Origin: Zemynaea arenosa
Lineage (GTDB): Bacteria; Pseudomonadota; Gammaproteobacteria; Burkholderiales; Burkholderiaceae_D
Length of the DNA: 46,217 bases
Direction of reading: 5' to 3'
NCBI RefSeq assembly: GCF_004614185.1
Contig: NZ_SPVF01000015.1
Span: forward strand, 1 to 46,217
A model generated the notes under the pieces. That model worked only from the letters and a program-made list of their open reading frames with translations. It did no database searches and was not told the origin of the DNA. This document shows positions 16,043 through 24,834 of the stretch, in pieces. Made by a program: the position numbers and the translations under genes. The stretch's first letter is position 1. Every line of letters begins with the position of its first letter.

Positions 16043-18363
16043 GCTGCGTCTCCCATGCGTTGCGCGGGCTGGGTTTTCGAAAGCTTGACCTCGCGGCCAT
16101 GGTGGGTGAATGCCAGCTCGTCCCCCTCCGCCAGCGTGTACATGGCGCCATGCGCGTCCACCACCACATCGAGCAGTGCGCCGCGCACGTGGACCTTGAA
16201 GCGGTAGCGCTGCCACTGCGCGGGCAGCGTCGGCGCAAAGCGCAGGGTGCCGTTCGAGAGGCGCATGCCTGCGAACCCATAGGCGACGCCCAGCCAGGTG
16301 CCCGCCATCGCCGCCGTATGCACGCCGTATTCAGTGTTGGCGTGGGTGTTATCCAGGTCCAGCCGCGCGGTCTCCATGAAGTATTCGTAGGCCTTGTCGC
16401 GATAGCCCACTTCCGCCGCGATGATGCTGAAGATGCAGGACGACAGCGACGAGTCGTGCGTCGTCACCCGTTCGTAGAAGTCGAAGTCGCGCTTCTTGTC
16501 GTCCAGCGTGAATTCATCGGAGAGCAGCAGCAGCGCCAGCACCACGTCGGCCTGCTTGCAAACCTGGTGGCGGTAGATCACCAGCGGGTGGAAATGCAGC
16601 AGCAACGGGTACTTGTCCTTCGGCGTATTCGCGAAGTCCCACGGCTTCTTGGACAGGAAGCTGTCGTCCTGCGCGTGGATGCCCAGCGTGTCGTCGTACG
16701 GCAGACGCATGCTGTCGCAGGCTGCGGTTAAGGCGGCCAGTTCGTCACCCCGCAGGTCGATCGCGGCGGCCACGCGGGCGTAATCGGCCGGGCGCTCGGC
16801 GCGCAGCCGCTCCGCCACCTGCACCGCAAAGCGCATATGCATGCGCGCCATGGCATTGGTGTAGTAGTTGTTGTTGACGATGGCCGTGTACTCGTCCGGC
16901 CCCGTCACGGCATTGAGGCAGAAGCGGCCCTGCATGTCGTAGCTGCCGATGCCGAGCCAGATACGCGCCGTCTCGAGCACGATCTCCGCGCCATATTGCG
17001 CGATGAAGTCGAAGTCCCCGGTCGCTTCCAGGTACAGGCGCACCGAGTAGGCCACGTCCGCATTGATGTGGTACTGCGCCGTCCCGGCCGGGAAGTAGGC
17101 CGAACATTCCTCGCCCGCGATGGTGCGCCACGGGTACAGCGCGCCCTGCTCGTGCGACATCGCGCGGGCGCGCTCGCGGGCCTTGGGCAGGCCGTGGTAG
17201 CGGTACTGCAGCAGCGCGCGGGCGATCTCGGGCTTGGTGAAGAGCAGGAACGGGAAGATGTAGATCTCGGTGTCCCAGAAGTAGTGGCCTTCGTAGCCTT
17301 CTCCGGTCACACCCTTGGCCGCGATATTGGTCTTGCCGTCCCGGCCCGCCGATTGCAGCAGGTGGTACTGGTTGAAGCGCACGCCCTGCTGCAAGGCGTC
17401 GTCGCCCACGATTTCCACGTCGGCCTGGCGCCAGAAGTCGGCCAGGTACGCGGACTGCTCGGCGGCCAGCGCGGCAAACATGGCGCTCGATGCATGCTTT
17501 AGCTCGTTCAATGCATGGGACGCCACATCATCTTCAGCCACGTCGCGCGAAGACACGTAAGCGATGACCTTACACAGCGTGACCGTGGCACCTTGTGCCA
17601 GCTGCGCCTCGAACGCCTGCCCCTCCCCTCGCCGCTCGACAAAAGCGCCCCCAACAACCGTCGTGTGCGTCGCCGTGGCCAGCAAAAAGCCACTGTTGCG
17701 CGTACGCTGCAGGACCAGGACCTGCGCATCATCGACGTCCCGCTGCACCACTTCCAGCGACGGCCCGGTCACCGCGGAGCCGACACGCGGATCGTCGCCC
17801 GCCAGCAGATTGGTCACGGCGCTGTCGACAAAGGACTCGATCCGCACCTGACCGCTGAAGTTCAGCGCCGTCACCGCATACTCCACCGCCGCCACATGCT
17901 TGCGCGCGAACGACACCAGCCTGCGCGACACGATGCGTACCTGCTTGCCACTGGCGGACTCCCAGTCGATGCGCCGCTCCAGCACCCCGGTGCGCACATC
18001 CAGCACCCGCTCATACGCCAGCATGCGCCCTGCCGCAGGATCGAAGGCCTCGCCCTCGACGAACAAGGCCACCCGCTTCGCATTCGGCACATTGAGCATG
18101 AACTCATTGGTGCGCGCCAGCCCGTAGGCGTTCTCGGGATAGTGAATCGGCTCGTTCTCGTAGAACCCGTTCAGGTAAGTGCCTTCCAGCGTCCCATCGG
18201 CCACCGTGCCGAAGTCCTCGTGCGTGCCGCGCATGCCGATGTAGCCATTCCCGAGCGCGAACAGCGTCTCGTGCAAAAACGCGCGGGCCGGGTCGAGCGC
18301 CTGCTCGCGGATGCACCAGGGTTCCGCCGGGAGGGCGCCTATGTTATCGATAACATTGTTCAC
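16039..18363 (-). CDS. GH65 family disaccharide phosphorylase (maltose/kojibiose/trehalose type)
   Basis: This 774-residue cytoplasmic enzyme should phosphorolyse an alpha-glucobiose with inversion, giving beta-glucose 1-phosphate and glucose. The N-terminal beta-sandwich begins near residue 14 and includes LGNGYIGMRG. The helical barrel contains GYEGHYFWDTEIY (356-368) and the catalytic acid E491 in TGPDEY. The loop GVHTAAMAG (680-688) is the phosphate-binding segment of GH65 phosphorylases, arguing against a hydrolase. No signal peptide. Which disaccharide it uses cannot be told from sequence. The start is a GTG at 18361-18363 with AGGA upstream; no in-frame ATG lies nearby. The first codons contain a LacI-type operator. 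The next gene, pgmB, overlaps its stop. Confidence 0.93.
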   Translation of the reverse strand: MNNVIDNIGALPAEPWCIREQALDPARAFLHETLFALGNGYIGMRGTHEDFGTVADGTLEGTYLNGFYENEPIHYPENAYGLARTNEFMLNVPNAKRVALFVEGEAFDPAAGRMLAYERVLDVRTGVLERRIDWESASGKQVRIVSRRLVSFARKHVAAVEYAVTALNFSGQVRIESFVDSAVTNLLAGDDPRVGSAVTGPSLEVVQRDVDDAQVLVLQRTRNSGFLLATATHTTVVGGAFVERRGEGQAFEAQLAQGATVTLCKVIAYVSSRDVAEDDVASHALNELKHASSAMFAALAAEQSAYLADFWRQADVEIVGDDALQQGVRFNQYHLLQSAGRDGKTNIAAKGVTGEGYEGHYFWDTEIYIFPFLLFTKPEIARALLQYRYHGLPKARERARAMSHEQGALYPWRTIAGEECSAYFPAGTAQYHINADVAYSVRLYLEATGDFDFIAQYGAEIVLETARIWLGIGSYDMQGRFCLNAVTGPDEYTAIVNNNYYTNAMARMHMRFAVQVAERLRAERPADYARVAAAIDLRGDELAALTAACDSMRLPYDDTLGIHAQDDSFLSKKPWDFANTPKDKYPLLLHFHPLVIYRHQVCKQADVVLALLLLSDEFTLDDKKRDFDFYERVTTHDSSLSSCIFSIIAAEVGYRDKAYEYFMETARLDLDNTHANTEYGVHTAAMAGTWLGVAYGFAGMRLSNGTLRFAPTLPAQWQRYRFKVHVRGALLDVVVDAHGAMYTLAEGDELAFTHHGREVKLSKTQPAQRMGDAA
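18341..18356. promoter_or_regulatory. LacI-type operator inside the start of the GH65 phosphorylase gene
   Basis: ATGTTATCGATAACAT is a perfect 16-base palindrome covering parts of codons 3-8 of the phosphorylase. The same core occurs upstream of the TonB receptor gene. The adjacent LacI gene product is the likely binder. Inside the transcribed region it would act as a roadblock or block initiation at a promoter just upstream. Confidence 0.75.
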
Positions 18364-18406
18364 TTCAGTGGTCCTGTTCGGGCTAATCGTTATGAGTGAA
18401 AGGGGG

Positions 18407-19414
18407 TCAGGTCTGCCGGACGATGAGGGTCGTCGGCAGGGTCTCGGAATGGACGGACTGGCCGTCGATCAGCGCCAGCATCTTCTTCGCCAGCAGCACC
18501 CCGCCATCGCGCAGGTACTGGTGCACGCTGGTCAGCGGCGGGACAAAGCTGGCCGCGCTGGGGGTGTCGTCGTAGCCGATCACGGAAATCGCATCGGGCA
18601 CGCGCAGCCCCGCCTCGGTGAGTGCACGGATGGCGCCCATGGCCAGGTGGTCGCTGGCGGCAAGCAGGCCGTCGAAGGCCGCGCCCTTCTTCTTGAGCAG
18701 TGACGAGACGCTGTCGAAGCCCGCCTCGAAGGTGAAGGCCTTGGGGCGGATGATGTGCACCGTCGCACGCCCGGCCATGTGATCGATCAGGCCCGCGCAG
18801 CGCTCCTGCACCTCGGCGTGGTCCACGTCGCCCAGGAATACCAGCTTGCGCCGGCCCAGCTCCAGGAAGCGCTCCGCCGCCGACTGGCCGCCCTTGCGGT
18901 TGTCCGAACCCACCGTGACGTGCGTGGTATCGCCGTCCGGCGCACCCCACACCACCAGCGGCAGGCGGATGCCATCGAGTGCCTTGACCGCCTCGCCGTG
19001 CGAACCCTGGCCCAGCAGGATCACGCCATCGGCGCCCTGCACCGGCGCCGTGTCCAGCAGGTGCTTGGAGGTCAGCACCACGCTGTACCCGGCGGTGGTC
19101 AGCTCCTGCGTGATCCCGCCCAGCAGTTCGAGCGGATACGGATCCGACATCGGCCGCGCCTTCACCGGCGCCATCTCCACCACCACCGCCACCGAATACG
19201 AGCGTCGCATGCGCAGGTTGCGGGCGCTGATGTTCAAGCGGTAGCCCTGCTCGGCGGCGAGCTTCTGGATCTTCTCACGCGTCTTTTCGGTGACCAGGTC
19301 GCTCCCCCGCAGCGCGCGCGATACGGTGATCGTGGAGACGCCCGCCAGCTTGGCGAGATCTTCCATCGTCAGTCCGTTGTCGCTTTTTTGCGACGCATTC
19401 TTGGGGGCGGGCAT
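18407..19414 (-). CDS. LacI family transcriptional regulator of the alpha-glucoside locus
   Basis: This 335-residue repressor has a short polar N-terminal extension (about 15 residues), then the LacI helix-turn-helix TMEDLAKLAGVSTITVSRAL and hinge region NISARNLRMRR. A sugar-binding core follows. It is divergent from the TonB receptor gene; two copies of its presumed operator lie in the 208-base gap, and a third lies at the start of the next gene downstream. It therefore probably represses both arms of the locus until an alpha-glucoside or its product binds. A possible CATAAT -10 box for this gene is at 19451-19456 on the minus strand, downstream of the perfect operator. Confidence 0.94.
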   Translation of the reverse strand: MPAPKNASQKSDNGLTMEDLAKLAGVSTITVSRALRGSDLVTEKTREKIQKLAAEQGYRLNISARNLRMRRSYSVAVVVEMAPVKARPMSDPYPLELLGGITQELTTAGYSVVLTSKHLLDTAPVQGADGVILLGQGSHGEAVKALDGIRLPLVVWGAPDGDTTHVTVGSDNRKGGQSAAERFLELGRRKLVFLGDVDHAEVQERCAGLIDHMAGRATVHIIRPKAFTFEAGFDSVSSLLKKKGAAFDGLLAASDHLAMGAIRALTEAGLRVPDAISVIGYDDTPSAASFVPPLTSVHQYLRDGGVLLAKKMLALIDGQSVHSETLPTTLIVRQT

Positions 19415-19480
19415 AGGGATGTATTGCTGGGAAGTTACCGGTTTGAACGCATTATGACAGAAATTGTTTGCCCGTCGAGA

Positions 19481-19502
19481 AAAATGTTATCGATAACATT
19501 TT
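19481..19502. promoter_or_regulatory. LacI-type operator O1, 22-bp perfect palindrome
   Basis: A perfect palindrome of 22 bases is centred between 19491 and 19492 on the core TGTTATCGATAACA. It lies between the divergent LacI and TonB receptor genes. Its core is identical to the operator in the phosphorylase gene, which strongly supports a shared regulator. Confidence 0.85.
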
Positions 19503-19504
19503 CG

Positions 19505-19533
19505 TTGACATCGATAACATTTCTTGTTTCAAT
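19505..19533 (+). promoter_or_regulatory. TonB receptor promoter overlapped by second operator O2
   Basis: TTGACA (19505-19510) and TTCAAT (19528-19533) are 17 bases apart and form a candidate promoter. An imperfect operator, TGACATCGATAACA, overlaps the -35. Its centre is 21 bases from that of O1, about two helical turns, so bound repressors would lie on the same face of the DNA. Confidence 0.55.
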
Positions 19534-19622
19534 GGCCCCACTTTGTGTTGACGGAAGACCATGACCAGCACGAAGACCGGCCGGAGACGCCGCCGCAGGC
19601 ATACCAACAAGAGAGCACACAC

Positions 19623-22100
19623 ATGAAAACGCAAGCCTTTCCCCAGCTGTCGGCCATCGCCCTGGCCGTGCTGGCCCTGACCCAGCAAGCCCACGCCCAA
19701 ACCACCGACGCCCAGGCCACCGCCCCTGCCGCCGGCGAGCAGAAAGCGGTCGCCCAGGAGATGCAGCAGGTCGTGGTAACCGGTTCCGCCACCAACGGCG
19801 TGCGCAAGCTGGACGCCACCTACTCCATCACCACCGCCAGCGAAGCCCAGATCAAGGAAGCCGCCGCCTCCAGCACGGCCGACCTGCTGAAGATCGTCCC
19901 CGGCGTGTTCGCCGAGTCCACGGGCGGCAACGCGGGCGCCAACATCGAGGTGCGCGGCTTCCCCTCGGGCGGCGACGCGCCGTTCGTGACGGTCCAGCTG
20001 AACGGCAATCCGCTGTACCCGGCGCCGACCCTGTCCTTCCTCGAGAACTCCTCCCTCTTCCGCATCGACGACACGGTCGATCACGTCGAGGTGCTGCGCG
20101 GCGGTCCGTCCACCGTGTTCTCCAACGGCCAGCCCGGCGCCACCATGAACTTCATCCTGAAGAAAGGCGGCGACGATCCCGAAGGGTCGGTGCGCTTCAC
20201 CACCGGCACCGGCAACCAGCGCCGGGTCGATGCGGTCTACAGCGGCAAGCTGGCTGACAACTGGTACGGCATGATCGGCGGCTTCCACCGCACCTCGCAG
20301 GGCGTGCGCGACGCGCAGTTCCCGGCCGACGACGGCGGCCAGGTGAGCGCCAGCCTGACGCGCCGCCTGCAGGACGGCGAAGTGACCTTCTGGACCCGCG
20401 TCACCAACGACAAGAACGCCTTCTACACCGGCGTGCCGCTGGTCGCTGCCGCCAATTCCGGCGACCAGCCCAGCGCCTTCCCCGGCTTCGACCCGCTGAC
20501 CGGCACCCTGGGCTCGAATGAACTGCGCAACGTGCGCCTCGAAGTGGGCCCCAACGGCCAGACCCTCAACAAGGACCTGGCCGATGGCCGCGGCCTGCAC
20601 ACCACCGTCGCGGGCATGGACTTCCAGCAGCGCATCAACGGCTGGAACGTGACCAACAAGGCGAGCTACCTGTCCGGCACCGCGCCGACCCTGGCCATCT
20701 TCACCGGCGACGCGCCGATGACCGCATCGGCCTACATTGCCAAGGCCGTGGCCTCGGCCAACGCGAATGCGGCCGTGGTGGCCGCAGCGGGCGGCCGCCT
20801 CGCGACCGGCGGCACCGCCACCTACAGCAACGGCGGCGGCGCGGTCGCGGGCAGCCAGCAGATCCTCTCGGCCGGCATCTGGTCGGTGGACAAGGACCTG
20901 AAATCCTTCACCGACGAACTGCGCGTGAACAAGGAGATCGCCCCAGGCCACACCCTGACCGCGGGCCTGTACTTCGCCGACTTCTCCACCCAGGACGAGT
21001 GGTACCTCGGGAACGGCACCCTGATGACCGCGCAGAACAACGCGCGCCCGGTCGACGTCAAGCTCGATAACGGCGTGGTGGTCTCCGGTGCCGGCCACGA
21101 TGGCGCCTCCTTCTTCACCCTGGACGAGCGCTGGAACGGCCATAACACCGCCGGCTACCTGGCCGACGAGTGGAAGGTCAACGACCGCCTGAGCGTGGAC
21201 GCGGGCGTGCGCTACGAGCAGCAGCGCGTGGACGGCACCATGTCCGTGCCCAAGTCGGTGGACCTGGATAACAACCCGCTCACCGTGTACAACAACAACG
21301 CCTCGGTGCTCTCGGGCGGGAACACCTCGATCCACCGCACCGACAAGGAGTGGTCGTATACCATCGGCGGCGGCTACAAGCTGGCCAAGGACATGAACCT
21401 GTTCGCCCGCATCAACTCCGGCGTGGCCTTCCCGCAGTTCGACACCCTGCGCGATTCCGCCGGCACCGCACCGGTGGTGAAGATCAAGCAGTACGAGGTC
21501 GGCTTCAAGACCGTCGGCACCCTGTACAGCGCCTACGTGACCGCGTTCCATACCGACTTCAAGGGCCTGCCGTTCAGCCAGATCCTGTCGGACGGCCGCC
21601 AGGTCAATGACATCGCCGGCTCCAGCGGCAACGGCGTCGAGTTCGAACTGGCCGTGCGCCCGATCCAGAACCTGCAGGTGTCCTTCACCGGCGACTGGCA
21701 GGACTCGACCTACAAGGACTTCCCGGCCGGTTCCGCCGCGGGCACCAACGGCAACCGCGTCCAGCGCCAGCCGAAGTTCCAGGCGCGCCTGACTCCGAGC
21801 TACCGCATCCCGATGGACTGGGGCTCGGTCAAGCTGCACGCCACCTGGACCACCATCGGCGACCGCTGGTCCGACACCCAGAACCTGCAGCTGCTGCCGG
21901 GGTATAAGACGCTCGACGCGGGCGTGCTGGTTTCGGTAGGCGATCGCGTGGACGTGCGCCTCACCGGTACCAACCTGACCAATGAGTTTGGCCTCACCGA
22001 AGGCAATGCCCGCATCATCGGCAGCGGCACTGGCGGCGTGGTGTTCGGGCGCCCGATCTTCGGGCGTGCGTGGGAAGCCTCGCTGACCTACCGCTTCTGA
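19623..22100 (+). CDS. TonB-dependent outer-membrane receptor (sugar uptake)
   Basis: This 825-residue outer-membrane protein has a signal peptide (cleavage after AHA, about residue 25) and a TonB-box-like QQVVVTGSA near residue 45. The plug domain follows (LKIVPGVFAESTGGNAGANI, VRGF, VEVLRGGPSTVFSNGQPG), then a long 22-strand-type barrel ending in the terminal aromatic SLTYRF. ATG at 19623 is the start because it begins the signal peptide; an in-frame upstream reading would run through the operator region. Divergent from LacI and controlled by shared operators, it most likely imports maltodextrin- or kojibiose-type sugars rather than iron. Siderophore transport is the alternative for the family, but the neighbours argue against it. 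Confidence 0.93.
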   Translation: MKTQAFPQLSAIALAVLALTQQAHAQTTDAQATAPAAGEQKAVAQEMQQVVVTGSATNGVRKLDATYSITTASEAQIKEAAASSTADLLKIVPGVFAESTGGNAGANIEVRGFPSGGDAPFVTVQLNGNPLYPAPTLSFLENSSLFRIDDTVDHVEVLRGGPSTVFSNGQPGATMNFILKKGGDDPEGSVRFTTGTGNQRRVDAVYSGKLADNWYGMIGGFHRTSQGVRDAQFPADDGGQVSASLTRRLQDGEVTFWTRVTNDKNAFYTGVPLVAAANSGDQPSAFPGFDPLTGTLGSNELRNVRLEVGPNGQTLNKDLADGRGLHTTVAGMDFQQRINGWNVTNKASYLSGTAPTLAIFTGDAPMTASAYIAKAVASANANAAVVAAAGGRLATGGTATYSNGGGAVAGSQQILSAGIWSVDKDLKSFTDELRVNKEIAPGHTLTAGLYFADFSTQDEWYLGNGTLMTAQNNARPVDVKLDNGVVVSGAGHDGASFFTLDERWNGHNTAGYLADEWKVNDRLSVDAGVRYEQQRVDGTMSVPKSVDLDNNPLTVYNNNASVLSGGNTSIHRTDKEWSYTIGGGYKLAKDMNLFARINSGVAFPQFDTLRDSAGTAPVVKIKQYEVGFKTVGTLYSAYVTAFHTDFKGLPFSQILSDGRQVNDIAGSSGNGVEFELAVRPIQNLQVSFTGDWQDSTYKDFPAGSAAGTNGNRVQRQPKFQARLTPSYRIPMDWGSVKLHATWTTIGDRWSDTQNLQLLPGYKTLDAGVLVSVGDRVDVRLTGTNLTNEFGLTEGNARIIGSGTGGVVFGRPIFGRAWEASLTYRF

Positions 22101-22135
22101 TTTGTAGATCTTTCTGACCGTTCCCTCCTGGTCTT

Positions 22136-22172
22136 ACCGGACAGGCTATGCTCATGGCCTGTCCGGTTTTTT
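22136..22172 (+). terminator. Rho-independent terminator after the TonB receptor gene
   Basis: ACCGGACAGGC (22136-22146) pairs perfectly with GCCTGTCCGGT (22157-22167) and is followed by six T. It lies before the exported GH65 gene, so that gene may depend on read-through or a promoter of its own. Confidence 0.9.
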
Positions 22173-22185
22173 ATTTGAGTGACCG

Positions 22186-24177
22186 ATGAAATTCCTTGCG
22201 CTCCTGCTGCTGCCCCTCGGCGTCCATGCCGCCGACGATCCGTGGTCGGTGGCCGCCACCCGGATCGATCCCGCCAAATATCACGGCGTCACCGTCGCCA
22301 ACGGTGTCCTCGGCCTGGTCTCCTCCCCCGAACCGATGAAGGTGGCCGACGTGGTGCTGGCTGGTGCCTATGACACCTACGGCCGCGGGCGCGTGGACAA
22401 CATCCTCAAGGGCTTCAATTTCATGAACATGACGCTGGACGTGAACGGCCAGCCCGTGAACGGCAGCACGGTGAACAACTTCACCCAGCGCCTGGACATG
22501 AAGAGCGCCCAGCTCGTGACGGACTTCGAGGTGCCGGGCAAGCTGCACGTGAAGCACACCCTGGCCGCCTTGCGCCAGCTGCCCTACTCCGCGCTGGCCG
22601 TGGTGGAGCTGACCGCACAGGCGGACGTGGACGTGACTCCCGCCAGCGTAATCGAGTCGCCCGACGTGCTGCGCGAGGTGAAGAACCTGTACGCGCTGAT
22701 CGACCGGCCGCACGCCAGCATCGGCCTCACCACCTCCGTCGGCAAGAGCCCGTCCGGCCGCCACACCGTGGCTGCATCGACGGCCTTCATCTTCGAGAAC
22801 GGCGAACGCGCCGCGTTGATTCACGAAGACTGGGACTACAACCGCCACTGGACCAAATTCACGCGCCACCTGACGAAGGGCGAGCGCTATACCTTCGCGG
22901 TCGCCGGTTCCATGCTCGCCTCCAGCCAGGTGGCCGACCCGCACAACGAAGCCGAACGCCTGACCATCTACGCCGCGCTGGAAGGCCGCGCGCGTTTGCT
23001 GGCCGCGCACCAGCGCGCGTGGGACCAGCTGTGGCGCAGCGATATCGTCATCGACGGCGACCCGGCCATCCAGCGCGACGTGCGCTTCATGCTCTACCAC
23101 CTGTACTCGTTTGCGCGCGAGGGCACCAGCGACAGCCTCTCGCCGATGGGACTCTCGGGGCTCGGTTACAACGGCCACGTGTTCTGGGACGCCGAGCTGT
23201 GGATGTATCCACCCCTGCTGGTACTGCACCCGGAGCTGGCCAGGTCCATGCTCGAATACCGCTACCAGCGCCTGGACGCGGCGCGGCGCAACGCCTTCGC
23301 GCATGGCTACAAGGGCGCGATGTTCCCGTGGGAGTCCGCCAGCGAAGGCCAGGAGGCCACGCCCGTATGGGCGCTCACGGGGCCCTTCCAGCAGCACATC
23401 ACCGGCTGCGTGGGCTGGGCCTTCTGGAAGTACTACCAGGCCACGCATGACAAAACGTGGCTGCGCGAGCGCGGCTACCCGGTGCTGAAGGAAGTGGCGG
23501 ACTTCTGGGCCAGCCGCGTGGAGCGGCATGGGCCGGGCCACTACGACATCAATAACGTCATCGGCGCCAACGAGTGGCAGGAGAACATCGACAACAACGC
23601 TTTCACCAACGGCATGGCGATCACCGTGCTGCGCTACGCCGCGCAGGCAGCGCGTGAACTCGGTCTGGCGCCCAACCCGGACTGGGAACATGTAGCGGAC
23701 AACATCCCGGTGCTCACCTTCCCCGACGGGACGACACGCGAGAACCGTACCTACGACGGAGTGCCGATCAAGCAGGCGGACGCGAATTTGCTGGCCTACC
23801 CTTTGAACATCGTCGTTGGCCGCGAGCGCATCGCGCGCGACCTGGCGTACTACGAAAAGCGCATGTCGCCCGAGGGCCCGGCCATGGGCTGGTCCACGCT
23901 GGCGACGCTGTACGCGCGCCAGGGCGATCCGGCCAAGGCGTACGCCATGTTCCAGCGCAGCTACCAGCCGAACAAGGTCGGCCCGTTCGGCGTGCTGGCC
24001 GAAACGGCGGGCGGCAGCAACCCGTATTTCGCCACCGGCGCGGGCGGGACGCTGCAGACCATGATCTTCGGCTTCGGCGGGGTCGACCTCACCGATGCAG
24101 GCGTGGTGCAGCGCCCGGCCGTGCTGCCGACGGGCTGGAAAGGTGTGCGCGTCGTGCGGGATGGCGCCGCGCCGTGA
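22186..24177 (+). CDS. Exported GH65 family glycoside hydrolase (trehalase/kojibiose hydrolase-like)
   Basis: This 663-residue protein has a short signal peptide (MKFLALLLLPLGVHA, cleavage after about residue 15), so it acts in the periplasm or outside. The barrel carries GLGYNGHVFWDAELWMYP (326-342) and GANEW with E463, aligning with the catalytic acid of GH65. Where phosphorylases have the phosphate loop GVHTAAMAG, this protein has VLAETAGGSN with E606. A glutamate there is expected to be the catalytic base of inverting GH65 hydrolases. I therefore infer hydrolysis of an alpha-glucobiose such as kojibiose or trehalose, not phosphorolysis. It follows the TonB receptor gene but is separated from it by a terminator. 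Substrate is not determined. Confidence 0.88.
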   Translation: MKFLALLLLPLGVHAADDPWSVAATRIDPAKYHGVTVANGVLGLVSSPEPMKVADVVLAGAYDTYGRGRVDNILKGFNFMNMTLDVNGQPVNGSTVNNFTQRLDMKSAQLVTDFEVPGKLHVKHTLAALRQLPYSALAVVELTAQADVDVTPASVIESPDVLREVKNLYALIDRPHASIGLTTSVGKSPSGRHTVAASTAFIFENGERAALIHEDWDYNRHWTKFTRHLTKGERYTFAVAGSMLASSQVADPHNEAERLTIYAALEGRARLLAAHQRAWDQLWRSDIVIDGDPAIQRDVRFMLYHLYSFAREGTSDSLSPMGLSGLGYNGHVFWDAELWMYPPLLVLHPELARSMLEYRYQRLDAARRNAFAHGYKGAMFPWESASEGQEATPVWALTGPFQQHITGCVGWAFWKYYQATHDKTWLRERGYPVLKEVADFWASRVERHGPGHYDINNVIGANEWQENIDNNAFTNGMAITVLRYAAQAARELGLAPNPDWEHVADNIPVLTFPDGTTRENRTYDGVPIKQADANLLAYPLNIVVGRERIARDLAYYEKRMSPEGPAMGWSTLATLYARQGDPAKAYAMFQRSYQPNKVGPFGVLAETAGGSNPYFATGAGGTLQTMIFGFGGVDLTDAGVVQRPAVLPTGWKGVRVVRDGAAP

Positions 24178-24243
24178 CAAAAAAGTTGAATTATTGCCAC
24201 TTTTGTCCTACGCTGAGGGCTGTCGCAACGATAACAACCGGTC

Positions 24244-24561
24244 GTGGCCACAACCCTCACCCTTTCCAGCCTCACCAGTCTCCAGGCGCAGCTCGTGCAG
24301 GCGCAGCGCGTCGTCGCGCGTGACCAGGCGCAGGTGGACGCTGACCAGTCCGCGCTGGAACAAAGCCAGCGCCAGCTGGCGCGCGACGCCCGCTCGCTGG
24401 ACTCCCTGTACGACCGCCGCCGCGAAGCCGTCGGCCCGCCCTCGGCACCTGCCATCGACACCGTCCTCCGTTCGCAGTCCAGCGCCGCCACCGGCACCCT
24501 GCGCAGCTCCGTCAACAGCGAAGGCCAGCCCCTCGGCCGCCTGATCAACATCGCGGCCTGA
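24244..24561 (+). CDS. Small coiled-coil protein of unknown function
   Basis: This 105-residue reading frame starts at GTG and shows a Gln/Ala/Arg-rich heptad-like helix over residues 10-60 (for example LQAQLVQAQRVVARDQAQVD), then a Pro/Ala/Ser-rich segment and a short tail. There is no signal peptide or membrane segment. I do not recognise a family. No good Shine-Dalgarno is seen, and the opposite strand is also open over the region, so it could be spurious. In its favour are the organised helical composition and its position in an otherwise empty gap. A possible promoter (TTGAAT, 17 bases, TACGCT) lies near 24187-24215. Confidence 0.5.
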   Translation: MATTLTLSSLTSLQAQLVQAQRVVARDQAQVDADQSALEQSQRQLARDARSLDSLYDRRREAVGPPSAPAIDTVLRSQSSAATGTLRSSVNSEGQPLGRLINIAA

Positions 24562-24677
24562 CCCGCTGTACTGGCGCGCGGCCTTGCGTGCCGCGTCTCG
24601 ACCTGTTTGCCTTTGCGGTGAAGGCTCGGGAGCTATCCGACCCTGTATAGTCCTTTTTTCCCCGCTCCTCCTTAGCC

Positions 24678-24818
24678 CCACTCTTTTGCACTCTTTTCTC
24701 CTCTAACGAGTGCAGGCAGCACTCTTTTGAACGCTTTTGCGACTCATCGGTCTAAAAAAGAGTGTGAACAAGATCTCTTTGAGTGCGAAAGCGTCTGTTC
24801 AACAACTAAAAAGAGTGC
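24678..24818. repeat. Upstream array of AAAGAGTGC/GCACTCTTT repeats
   Basis: Seven sites are centred near 24680, 24690, 24710, 24721, 24762, 24783 and 24815. The cores are GCACTC or GAGTGC, the first and fifth with one mismatch; several carry the full nine-base AAAGAGTGC. Centre spacings are 10, 20, 11, 41, 21 and 32 bases, all close to whole helical turns. The last site lies four bases before the Shine-Dalgarno of the 149-residue protein gene. The array fills the 273-base gap ahead of that gene. It is probably an operator cluster for that protein (inference). Confidence 0.85.
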
Positions 24819-24834
24819 AGATGAGGAGAAAAAG

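Noticed and set aside
24727..24834. N-terminal extension of the repeat-flanked protein
   Set aside because: The extra codons only translate the AAAGAGTGC array, and GAGGAG stands right before the ATG at 24835.
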